The position numbers and the translations under genes were made by a program. Shown one piece after another: positions 46,873 through 57,880 of a stretch of DNA of 64,000 nt; the stretch's first letter is position 1, and each line of letters starts with the position of its first letter. The notes under the pieces are model-generated. The model did no database searches. It was given only the letters and a program-made list of their open reading frames with translations, and was not told the origin of the DNA. Source of the DNA: Phycomyces blakesleeanus NRRL 1555(-) (Eukaryota; Mucoromycota; Mucoromycetes; Mucorales; Phycomycetaceae); NCBI RefSeq assembly GCF_001638985.1, contig NW_017265173.1, positions 135,062 through 199,061 on the forward strand, written 5' to 3'.

Positions 46873-47193
46873 TCCAGGGCACCAATCTCGACTGGGCTGC
46901 AGTCAATTATCACGCACTTGACATGCAGGCTACAATTAGATTTAACCCAACTGAGCCATTGTGACAAGGTTATGATTTATTCTGCATTAGTCACAAAGAA
47001 ACAGACTGGGACACTCTTGTTTGTAACATTGCTTCTCACAACAATCATATACAAATATGAGTGATTGTTAGAATCCACCAAGGATTTGTAAGTCTTGTGA
47101 GTGGAGTCAATGCACCACTTGTCTGCCAACTCAAGAATCTGCTTAATGGTTAGTAATATTATATTATAACTTTTTGTTGAATAAAATAATATA
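46873..47193 (-). pseudogene. MULE2 transposase, DDE-domain fragment
   Basis: After an intron acceptor near 47145, the frame reads LELADKWCIDSTHKTYKS, YLYMIVVRSNVTNK, VPVCFFVTNAE, WLSWVKS and CVIIDCSPVEIGAL. This is the first half of a MULE transposase domain, with Asp in CIDSTHK and IIDCSP. One stop interrupts it near 46975. It is cut at 46872 by C1 and separated from its N-terminal exons (51569-52421) by element D. Confidence 0.7.
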
Positions 47194-47229
47194 CACCACA
47201 GCAGATTTTTTTGTGTAATCTTGTTCCTT

Positions 47230-48209
47230 AAAAGGATTCTTGTATACGGGGCGAATTTTGCCCATAACAGGAAATTCATTTTTTTGGGGGACTGAAAAGT
47301 GGGGGGATGGGGGGACTACTCTCGGCCAATAGATTTCGATTAAAAAATGTACTGCACAATTTCAAAAATGGTTCAAATTTTTAATTTGTTTCAAATAATT
47401 TTGGGTTGTAAAAAATTTATTTTTTATTTTCGAAAAAAATTAGGCTAAAAAAAAGCTAGACTGGACCATAAAATCCACAGGCAGTAGCACACCAGTATAT
47501 CCATACCACTAGAAACACTAGTAGTATAACTGTTTGTACTTATGCCTGTAAATTACGCGATCAGTTTGCTGCAAACTACTATGTCTAGCTAATCCAAGAG
47601 ACCCGGTGCCAGAAATTCCAATAAACCCAAAGAGCATAAAGATTTGAATTTTGAGAAAAGCTAAAGCAGAAGAACTAATAATTAGTAATTAAACTTAGTT
47701 ATATATATTTAACAGAATTTTACCTTTGACTCTATTAAGGCATTTGCAATAAAAGGCAGCCAAATCTCTGCAAGTGAGGAGTAAATAGTTAGTCTTCTGT
47801 TGCTTTGTAAGAGGAACATGTAGTTATTACCTCTTTATTGATTTACCGAGATGATGAAAAACTAATTTATAAACTAGAATTGTATGATTAATAAACACAA
47901 TGACATAAAAAACTTTGATAGCATAAATACCTTTGAGCTTATAGTCTTTAAGCAAAATTCTGCTTCTATAAATACTATAAGCATACTGGAATATCTTACA
48001 AATGGAAGCTCATACAAATAATAAATATTTTGTGGAAAAGTAAAATGAAAAAGAAGACAAAAACACGCGATATTTTCTTAAAAGAAAAGAAGTAAAAAAA
48101 ATTCTAATTGGTCCGCTGACATTAAATATCGATCTTTCCACATTTTATAAATTCAATTATTTTCGCAAAGTCATTTTCCCCCCTTTGTTTTTACAATCAA
48201 TTTACTATT
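47230..48209. other. 5' non-coding region of element D
   Basis: It holds three G-runs of 5-6 (47286-47314) that might form a G-quadruplex, and a small palindrome CACTAGAAACACTAGTAG near 47507. No gene seen. Confidence 0.4.
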
Positions 48210-51200
48210 ATGCAAAAGAATACAAGACAAGAAACATATAAAATCGTTAAGACTCGCCCCCCTAAAAGGCAAGACGAACTTAACTTTAGCATCAATTCAG
48301 GTGTTTTTACCTGCTCCGAATGCGAAAAAGAGTTCGAAAAGCCTTGGTTACTGAAAAGGCATTCGAAGGTTCACCATATAAGTAATCAAATGGCAACCAA
48401 TACTGTACTCGACGAACCCGAGCAGGCCGAATTGATAGTGGAGAACACTATTCCGGATGCTAATGCATTTGATTACTCGAGTGACGAAGATGACTCCTCC
48501 AGTATCGGGGATGAAGAAGACAACATTGTAGACGAGGAAAACGATATTGTCGATAATTTCTTTGATATTGAAATGAACAGTAATCCAGTTTTCAACGCAT
48601 TCTCTGACATGTTTTCTTCTGCTGCTGCTGCTGATGAGGTATCAATGACCGATGATGACTCTGAGATCCCGGAAGAAGTCTTTGAGACAATTGGCGCTGT
48701 AAATGACCCTACAAGCTGTTATCCTTTTCGCGATCTTCAAACCATGATCCTTTTCGCTTTTATCGATGGGGATAATGACATGATCTCCCAGCAAATGTTG
48801 AAGAAGATACTGCTTGCGATGAACTTGATCATTAAGATCCAGCAAGAAACTCCCATAGGAAGAACATTTAAGTTACCTCGTTTGGATGCTCTTTTAAATT
48901 ATCAGGCAAGAAAGAAGTCCAAGATGCCTGTCTTTCCTTCACAAAGAATATCAGTACCTGGATCAAACGGGAACGCATTCGCCCATATTAACCTTCCGTC
49001 CGACCACTTGAGATTTCTTATGGCAAACCCAAAGAAATCCAAGTTGATCTCGTCCATGCCCGATCGTACCCCAAACCAATCGATCTGTTTGGAACAAGGT
49101 GAAAAGTGAAGAACCCACCATCTCTTTCAGCAGCCTATGCACACTGTAAATGGTATAGATGTCTGGTTTGGAAACATTGTTTACTTGAAGACAAACGATT
49201 GCAGCATCCGCTTTTTGGTTGAATCGTTCCACACGGCAAATAAAAACATTTTTGCGAGAGGGTATCTGGTCAGAGCGATTTCGATTGTATGCTATGGCGT
49301 TGAGGTTGCTGTTACCAATCTTAGAGTAGAGCAGATCTCTCACGTTGACACCACTCCTGTTGAAAGAGATCACTACTACAGTATCTCAAGTAGCCTTACC
49401 AGATTGAGTCCTGCTCATGACTTTCTTCTTTTTGGAGTTCATCCAATGAAGAAGCCTATGCCTCTTTCTGTTTTGCCCGGTAATGTAGATCGCGATGCAG
49501 TGTTTTACAAAGTTAGGATTGTTTCAATCATCCTTTTTACAGACGACACTTCTGGCAATCGTTCAAAGCAGTACAATCCGTTTGAAAGCTGGTTAATGAG
49601 ATGCGCTGCCTTGCCTTTTAAGGATCGAAATTCGATAGCAAACATCCAGTTTCTTTCTACAATCCCTAAGAAAGATGGTGCAAATGGTATGTCTCTTCTG
49701 CCAGCAATCGTTGATGACTTTAAGAAACTCGAGAAAGGTGTAAAAATGTTCTCCGCTGAAGACAATGAGTATGTTCTGGTTGTTGCTCCCATCCTTTGGA
49801 TTGAGGCTGACACGCCATGTCATTCAGAACTTTGCGGATTGCTTGGGCCGGCCACCACATTTCCTTGCAGAAGATGCTACATCGAACTTAGACGTGCAAA
49901 AGACTTTGTGAAGGACTTGTCCTACTTCTGTGAGTGCCATGAGAGACGAACTCGAGAGCACTATGTTCTTGCAAACTCGTCACCTGGCAGAGACACTGAG
50001 ATCCCAAATACTCCGAAAATTGGAATAAACACGCCTGCAAACAAGATAAGCTTTAGAGATCGTTCGACTGGCCGCTTATTAGAATTGCAGTCGTTTGATC
50101 CAGAAAAGGATACACCAGTGGAAATCCTCCACACGATACTTCTTGGTGTTGCAAAGTATATGGTAATTGACTTGGTTAAGGTCGTGCTTAAGAATGACAC
50201 AGCCACAATAGCAAGACTTTCAGAATTCTTGACAGATTACACGCGATCAACTGGTCTATCAAGAAAGTTCACCCGAAACTTGAGACATAGTGGTTCATTC
50301 CTCGGTAGAGATTTCAAGGTTCTGCTTCAAATACTTCCTGTAATTCTGATTACAGAATTCTCTGGAAATCATGAGCTAGACCTTGTAATACCATGCTTTG
50401 TTGAACTTGGCCGATTGTGTTCTCTGGTATTCGTTCGTCAGGTGACATCAGACTTTGATAACTATATTATCAGAGTAGATAATGCAGTGAAGCGCTTGAT
50501 CAGAGCATTATTTGACTACAATAAAGGAACCAAGAACGAGCTCCACAAGGCATATTGCACCAAGCCGAAAGTTCATTACTTGACACATCTCAAGGAAGAT
50601 ATAATTCGTTTTGGCCCAGCCCTCAATTATGAAACAGAAAAGGGCGAACAGTTCAATAAGCACATTCGCGAACATCTGTTTCATACAAATCGCCAAAACA
50701 CTTCCAGGGATGTTTGCCTAAAGTTTGCAAAGCAGGTAGCATTGCAACATGTAATTGACGGCGGGTCGTGGATTAATAGCTCTGGCAACCGAGAGAAGTC
50801 TGGAACTGGAATAGAGAGGTTCATTAAGGACAACAATGAATCTTTGTTCTATTACACCTTCTTTGGCAGCTCGAGAGAGCTAAAGGACAACAACGACACT
50901 GGAGATATTGAAGATGACGCCGTCCAAAACAACAGTTTTGGCGCGTTTGTTTTTAAAGATGATCCAATCTCTCGCCCTCGTATAGGACTTGTCTCAGGCT
51001 CTGTTGTTAAGTTTCTTAGCATTGTTCCTCGTACGGATAATGACAGAAACAATAACTATGCCAAGGCTGTAATGACAGGTGAGCATTCTGATGTTGCTAA
51101 CATGAATCTCGTTTGTAAGTTAGATTTGCACATTTTCCGCAACCCATTTTACATTGTAAATTTGAGCAAGTTCGGTTCCTACTGGTTCATTTTCAATAAT

Positions 51201-51218
51201 ATTCTTTTTGATGAATAA
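48210..51218 (+). pseudogene. C2H2 zinc-finger Tnp2-like transposase of element D (1002 codons, one TGA)
   Basis: Two frames, 48210-49109 and 49137-51218, lie in the same phase and are separated only by TGA at 49107-49109. The original protein was probably one piece. Residues about 32-57 form a C2H2 finger (FTCSECEKEF to RHSKVHH). An acidic region follows. The transposase part has WIEADTPCHSELCGL, CRRCY, DTPVEILHTILLGVAKYM, SGSFLGRDFKVLLQ and the late block TEKGEQFNKHIREH with HTNRQNTSRDV. These are features of fungal CACTA/Plavaka-like transposases, where the EILHTILLG motif takes the place of DPMHNLFLG. No other lesion is seen. The family call is from memory of motifs and is moderate. Confidence 0.75.
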
Positions 51219-51568
51219 AATGATGCTACTTCTTTATTATTATTATAATTATTATTTGAACCTTCTGTTTTCTTCTTCTCAACATCAATTTTTTTGCGTA
51301 ATTTCTGTGAAGTCATTTTTTGGGTACTCAAACCAACCCCCAACTTTCCTTAATAAATCCTTTGTCTCACTTGAACACTTTCTGACTTCCCTAACAGTTT
51401 TTTTTCTTACTTTAAAAGCCCACAAGTAGTACTGAACTTAATTTTATCCTTTATTCGGATGAAAAAAATTGAGTACGAAAACAAATTACAATATTTTGGC
51501 CTCTAAGCCAATCATATTGCTTAGGTGCCAATTTTCACCCAAAATGATAACAAAAATCTCTGGTGGTG

Positions 51569-52421
51569 TATCTTCTTCTGCCAAGGAGAGATCCACAAAA
51601 CAAGATATGGCCCATTACCTTGATGAAAGACAATGTGAACCAGATAGTTCTTTTTTTTATCAAGAACTCGATCCATTGCTTGAAACTTGCCTTATCAATG
51701 ACATTTTTTTTGAAAGCTTGTTCAAACAAGCATTGATGACATTCTGCACATCATGGTAATTGATATGCAGAGACATCGGGAAACTGGAAATGCCAAGACC
51801 AGCTTCAAGCTATAACACAATTTAGTTAGCAAGTTGGATAAAAAGAAAGACTATTTAATACCTCTTCCAAGCATTTAGAATCGATGCGAAAGAGCATCTT
51901 GATGGCCTTCCAATCCATGTTATTGTCCACATGGAACACAATCCACTGCTTTACCTCAGCAGGTAGTCTTGAACGGACCATGTCCTGGACTTTCTCAGGC
52001 TGATGGGTGACATGCTGCCACAAGTAGTCTACAACAACATTACCATTTTGCAAGATCTTTTTAGTAATTTTGGCCTTGCAGTCATCCTTAATTGATTTGG
52101 TTTAAACCCTTTTGGCTTTCTGATTGCTAGCATCTTCGACCAGTTTGACCTTCTTGGGCAAACCTTGGTGGTCACAGACAGGTACACAGCTGTTACAACG
52201 TCTTTGGGACTGGCAGTGCTGGTGGCCTGGAATACATGAGTGCTGGTCATGTTCCAGTTTGAGTGTCTTTTGGCCGAGTTCTCAAACCAAAAAGAAAAGG
52301 CCTCTTCATTAGCAGAAGTTTCAGTTGCTGTGGGGTTAGCACTCTTGTAATTAGGTGCAATGTGAATCATGTGGTCATCATTGATCTCGTTGATGCTGAA
52401 GTTAGTGCAGTTGGAGCTCAT
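51569..52421 (-). pseudogene. MULE2 transposase, N-terminal exons
   Basis: From 52421: MSSNCTNFSINEI, then AFSFWFENSAKRHSNW and VFQATS. After a frameshift near 52188 it reads CDHQGLPKKVKLVEDAS, then DDCKAKITKKI, VVVDYLWQHVTHQPE and RLPAEVKQWI, ending at a donor near 51860. The next exon (51810-51570) reads HINYHDVQNVINACL, KQWIEFL and FHQGNGPYLVLWISPWQK. This is a FAR1-like zinc-binding N-terminus plus the region before a MULE DDE domain. There is also an in-frame TAA near 52105. It is split from 46873-47193 by element D. Confidence 0.7.
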
Positions 52422-52589
52422 TATGAGTGTAAACGTTTTATTTTTAGATAAAAGGATAGGGAAAGGGAAAGATATACCTGAAAAAAAACAATAATAATAA
52501 TAATAGAATGTGTCAAACCAAAAGCAATCTGAGAAGTCCAGTAAATACAAGACTGCTTTCAGTTTTGAGAATTTAAACTTATCGACCTT

Positions 52590-52722
52590 GGCTGCCATTG
52601 GAAAATCAAAAAAAAAATAGAATACAATTTTTCTAGAATTACAAAGAATTCTATAACGTCACCGCACTGCCGAACAACCAAAATTTTGTTAAACACTGAC
52701 TATTTTTATAACACTCCGTGTC
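52590..52722 (-). repeat. Terminal repeat of MULE2 (shared with two further copies)
   Basis: About 130 bp, starting GTGTTATAAAAATAGTCAG on the minus strand and containing TTGTTCGGCAGTGCGGTGAC. It precedes the MULE2 gene and recurs at the end of the repeats at 54450-54578 and 62872-63000. It is the likely 5' TIR of MULE2. Long TIRs are normal for MULEs. Confidence 0.6.
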
Positions 52723-53739
52723 ACAATTGTTGCGTGTGATATGTAGTTGTGTGTAGAAGATGTACAAGAATAGATAATTGTATATAAGAAGAGGAATAGA
52801 AAGGAGAAATTGAGGGTTTAGGTTCGATATTAGATAAATTGAGGTGATAAAATAGTCTCTTTGTTACCAAATAGACCAGTTAAAGAAATTAAAAAGGAAA
52901 CTAACACTAAGGTAAGAGTGTAAATAATTTGAATAATTAAAAAAATAGTTAAACTAAAAGAAGAGAAGTAAATAATATTAATTCTAAAAAGCTAACTATG
53001 AGAAAGAAATGTTTAATAGAGTAAAGGATTTAGCTAAAGGGAAATTTACTATGATAAATTTACTAAGAGATAAATAAAAAGAGAAATCGGAACAAAATAA
53101 TAAAATACAAAGGGATGGTCAATCTTCCACAAAGACTTGATATAAAAATAAATAAAACGAAAGAAATTTCACAAGTGAGATCAGAGATAATAGACAGCGT
53201 CTTGAAAAAAACTTGTATCAGAAAAATTTAATAGTTGTTTATTGATTGATTTTAGAGAGATATTTATACCATTTTATGAATAAAATATATGGCGAAAATA
53301 GGCTAGATAAAACTCGATGAGATAATCGTAAATAAAAATATAAAGAAAAATAACTCTATAAATATTTCATCATAAAAGAAGAAATAGATGAAGTTATAAT
53401 ATATAACTACAAGAAAAAAAATATCGGAAAGTATGTTATAAATAAAAGAAAAAATCATTCAGTTAACAATTTTGATAAAGTAGTATTTGAGAGGAAGTGT
53501 CACATTTAGTGCGCAGGAATAAAATAAAAAGAAAAGGGAAAAACAGTTTTAAGAAAAATAAAAGAGAAAAGATTTTAATTTTCAGAAAATGGGTTTTTGG
53601 AAAAAGACAATTTTGTTAAAATGGAAAAAAGAAATTAAAATTAAAATTAAAATTTTGAAAAAAAATTAAAAGGGGTTTTCAAAAGAATGTCTGAACTTGG
53701 TAAAATATGGTTTTTGAACTGAGGCTGACAACATCACCA
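52723..53739. other. Purine-rich AT-rich spacer, no gene seen
   Basis: Mostly A and G runs on the plus strand. No conserved coding sequence, tRNA or repeat that I can define. Confidence 0.5.
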
Positions 53740-54578
53740 TACCACATGTCATAATTGATACATGTGGTGCTTGTATTTGTGGTAAATGTTGACAGCTGAT
53801 GTTATCACAATTTTTGAGGTTTGAATGGGTTTGTAAATGTGAAATAACCTCTCTTTTCCACAAGAGAGAAAAAGACAAACTCAAAAGAGAATGTAGAATT
53901 AAAGATAATAAAATCAATAAGAGAAAAATAAGAGAAAAACAGTACTATTGATCAATCTTGATAGACTTGACACAATATACTTGGATAATTAAACAAGTAA
54001 AATATCAACAGCATTTAATATTAAGAAAACTTGTTGTCAGAAAATAAGACAAAGGAAAATCAATGTTTATTAAATGCAAGTGTTGCAATATTTATAGTTT
54101 TGCAATTGACTTATTGAATAATTAAATAAATAAAATAATTAAAGAAAATATAATAAAAGTTGTATAATTAATGATTTATTAAATATGATTTGTTCTTTAC
54201 TATCATTAAGTACAAATAAAATAAAATAATTATTAAGTCATAATCATGAAGATAATTATACTTGTAAGAATATATAATAAAAATAATATTAATTCCAAGT
54301 TGATTTGTTCAGTTAAATATAATAAGAAAATAAGATACAATATGTGGTTGTCTGAAGTTATTGTTGACAGGATGATGCTTTTTTGTTGTACTTATTGGTG
54401 TTTTGCTCTACGAATAGAAAAATTGCTTTCTATTTAGCCTCGGCCGCTGTCAGAAAATCAAAAAAATAATAATAGAATATAATTTTTCTAGAATTATAAA
54501 GAATTTTGTAATGTCACCGCACTGCCGGACAACCGAAATTTTGTTGAGAACTGATCATTTTTACAACAACCCATGTCA
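53740..54578 (-). mobile_element. MULE-related non-autonomous repeat (copy 1)
   Basis: About 840 bp that is repeated in inverted orientation at 62872-63690 with moderate diverg­ence. Its right end has the MULE2 terminal repeat. The interior is AT-rich without a gene. Next to the TIR is CCTCGGCCGC; the other copy has CCAATGGCGGCCGAGG, like the start of the MULE2 leader. Confidence 0.55.
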
Positions 54579-54796
54579 TAATCTGACGCGTGTTGAGTTA
54601 TGGTGTGTGGGGCAACTGGTCAGAAATATAATATATATTATATGTATAGTTATATTCTTGTGATTTTGCTTAGAACAATCCAACAAGAAGGAATTTAGAC
54701 AATGAATGGGACTTGAAATAGATGGAGACAGATATATGAACAACAGACAGATAGACAAATGGACAAGCAGACAAGCAGACAAACGGTGAGACAGTA
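54579..54796. other. Spacer next to C2 with a CAGACAAAC-type simple repeat
   Basis: A run of ACAGACAGATAGACAAATGG-like units at about 54734-54785. No gene. Confidence 0.5.
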
Positions 54797-55560
54797 CACT
54801 GGGGAATTAGATTTCTACACATATGCAATAGTATGGGAAATTCTGAGTGACAGAATAATTAAATTCTGGAATTTGGCATTTATAGATTCCGTTCGCAATA
54901 TGTTATGTTACCTGTGAGTTGTCCATATAACTTCTGAACTTATAATGATCCATATAGAGATGTAAGGTTCTTTTAAACTATTTAATCGCAGAGAGAATAA
55001 TCAAATTATGGCATCTTTTTTTTTGGATGTTACATTAAATTAAACTTGATTTGAAACAGAGATTCCAATAAAAAATCTGTTTTTGATAGAAAACTGTCTA
55101 CTGAAATAATGATATTCTATTGGATCATTTAACAGAAGAAACAGGATTTATGTATACTGTCTTCCGAATCTAAACACTTTTATTGGACAATTATGCACGG
55201 CTAAACTATAGGATTCACACATGCCATGCTACTGCAATACTTCTTGCACTTCATTTCAAATATTTTTATAGGGATTGTTTTGGAAAAATTGTTTTTATTT
55301 AAAAAAAAAAGCTTCTTGCTTATAATATGTATGGCTTGACAATATATAGTCTAATCTAATATATAAGCTACTACATAATTAATATAATAACAAACCCTTT
55401 CATATATTATAATATATAAATACTTCCAATACGATAGAATCCTAAAAAGAAACGCGTGTTTACGGTATTTCACTAGTAAGAGAAGGCTAAAAAATTATTC
55501 AATTATATTAGATTATATAAATATTTATTTTTCTTTAATTTAAATAATATGGTTACTTAC

Positions 55561-55942
55561 CAGTACTTTCGTCAGAACCAGGCATATTGCACATTGACTG
55601 TTGTTCTGAAAGGTTTAATAAAACGCATTAGTAAAGATCATGGAATAAAGTTTGGCTTTATTACTTACCAAAGAAAACCAGTTTTCAAAGACAAGCCATT
55701 CAATCAGGTACATAGAAATGCTGGCAGTACTAACAGAGATAGAAAATAAACAAAATTAGATATAAGAATAAAATAAATAAATACATTATTCAGACTTACC
55801 GGATAAATTTCTGCTGTTGGTATGTCTTTATGATGAGCTGAGGAGAGAAAAAGAAAATAATTAATAAAGAAGCACATACACAATAACCGTGTTTTACCTT
55901 TTTGTTCTTGTCCATTAATCAACATGGCAAAGACTTGTAATA
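55561..55942 (-). CDS. Possible third gene of element C2, spliced, partial model
   Basis: This is the exact inverted copy of 45726-46107. Candidate exons are 55942-55898, 55837-55800, 55729-55669 and 55605-55561. The same reservations apply: good splice borders, no recognisable domain, no certain start. Confidence 0.35.
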
Positions 55943-56454
55943 CTATCAGCAACCACAATAATAATAAAAGAAAAAACATTAAGAATAAATATAACAGTAG
56001 AATAATAAAAACAAATTGCTTACCAGGGTGTGAACTCAAATACATCAACCAGAATAAAAGTAAATAAAGCGGAAAAGAAACAGGAAAAAAAGAAATAAGA
56101 AAAAAATAAAGAAAAAGAAGAAAAAAAAGTGGGCTTTCAAACAGAAGGCAGTTTAGATGAGAATTGACTCTAGTAAAATACAATAGTAATAAAATGAATA
56201 GTCCAAAATTATATTGTAACACTAAGCTCTATGTTGAATATTAAAGAAGTTGTTCAAGGTTATAAAGGATTTTATAGAAAATAATATATAATCCCTTCCT
56301 TTTCTCAGCTATTTCATAAATCTACTTTATATTAACTTATTTTGTATGTATATCTTTGATTAAACAAAAATAAATATATTTCAACCTATACATTTATTTT
56401 ATTTTAATAATTTATTAATGTATAAAACTTTAATAAAAATACAATAAAGAAAAA

Positions 56455-57765
56455 ATGCCTTCCAATAGCAGCAGAAAAACAGACCGTAAAGGAAAAGGAA
56501 AAGCATCTGCAAGTATATCTACCTCTGCAAACCGTGTTTTGGCTGGCCGTGTTGGACCTCGAGAAATTGCCCCCAGTTTCTCATCCGCAACTATCCAAGA
56601 TCAGCGATACGTGGAAATTGTTGAAATGCTTAACAAAGTAAACAACAATATCAATGGTGTCAAGGATGACATTGCTGCTGTCAATAGCAACATGGCAGCC
56701 TTTAAAAACAGGATGGGCGTTGTTGTTGACACGTCTAGAAAGACACATACGGCATTTGCAGACTTTGCAACTGCCTATGCCAACAATTAGACTCGTATGG
56801 CTAGTCTAGAACCATCTCTGATGCCATCCTATGTCCCCCAGACCTCCCTCAGTGATGCCGAGGTTTCTGTCATTATCTCGGTAATTAATACTAATATATG
56901 TTAGTATCAACAACTTATTAAACAACCTGTATTTAGGAAATCTTCGCGGAAAAGTTGTGGGACTGGAAGTTCGAGTCTGACGACCCTGCTCTTGTTGCTG
57001 AGAACGAGAGTAAGAAGAAGTGGAACTTGAACAAGAAGATTAACCACCGCGATAACGTAGCTGTTATCAACTACTTGAAGAGCTACATTAGCGCCCAGAC
57101 TCGTCTAGCTGGTACTCACCCACGGGTGATAAGTGATAAAATAAAGAACAGGTACAAGCACAGTCATTGTACTTTTCACGAGTCTCCTGAGCAGAAGGCC
57201 AAGAAAAACAGCAAGGGGAGAGCAAACAGTCGTACTCTTCAGGTTTGTATATACTATATAAAAAATTAATTGGTATATTACTATTTTCTCAAGCTACAAT
57301 CTGTATAACCAAATGTCTATCTGACGCAAGTTGACATACATGGACAACTGGGTAGCCATTGATGCTGCAATGGGATATAAGACTGGAAACCCTGTTGAGA
57401 AGGCCTATCTCAAACTCTTTCAGAAGGATGCCATGTCTGATGGTGAGTCGGATATTGAGATTGTGGACAATCTTCCATGACAGTGTTTGCATGTGGCTCG
57501 CCCCACTTGGAGAAGTGAAGAGGTAAATAATATTTAGAATAAATAAATAAGTTTTATAACAAGAAAAATAAAGAACTAATAAAAATAAATACAGTTCAAC
57601 AGATTGTTGACAATGGTTGATGACATTGATCGTACCCATCACGTGTTAAATGCGGGCATGGGAACAAAGCCAAGAATGAACAGATATCCAGCAACATTGT
57701 TGCCTTGCTCTGTTCCTGCCACTCTGTCCCAGTCATTGCCTCGTTGGGCAATCAACAATGAATAA
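56455..57765 (+). pseudogene. CACTA accessory gene of element C2, two in-frame stops
   Basis: Exons 56455-56880, 56937-57242, 57331-57522 and 57595-57765 are 142, 102, 64 and 57 codons, all phase 0. The order is: basic, Ser-rich start; coiled-coil-like segment (NKVNNNINGVKDDIAAVNSN); the 102-codon basic domain (ENESKKKWNLNKKINHRDN, KIKNRYKHSH); AMSDGESDIEI and VARPTWRSEE; and the end LPRWAINNE. Stops are TAG 56788-56790 and TGA 57478-57480 (likely from CAG and CGA). It converges on Tnp2 with 115 bp between stops. It is the same gene as in A, B, F and G. Confidence 0.82.
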
Positions 57766-57880
57766 ACATTTTCTTTTTTACTATGTTCTGTTGTAGGGCC
57801 AAATAGTAATAATTGAAATTGAATTGATTAAAGGAAATAATAATAGAGGATAAATATATAAGTAAGTGTGTGTATGAGAA

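Larger units (their letters stand above)
47194..51568 (+). mobile_element. CACTA-like element D (zinc-finger transposase), inserted in a MULE2 intron
   Basis: The ends are CACCACAGCAGATTTTTTTGT at 47194 and, on the complement from 51568, CACCACCAGAGATTTTTGT. TA flanks both sides (47192-47193 and 51569-51570). MULE2 coding sequence resumes on both sides: ..SPWQK to the right and, after TACTAAC and an AG, ILELADKW to the left. The insertion therefore lies in an intron. The length is 4375 bp with one long gene. Confidence 0.75.

Noticed and set aside
46752..46967. 71-codon frame across 46872
   Set aside because: It fuses MULE2 coding sequence with the inner end of C1. It is a junction artefact.
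46977..47279. 100-codon frame joining MULE2 to sequence on its right
   Set aside because: It crosses the D left TIR at 47194 and an intron, so only the MULE2 half is meaningful.
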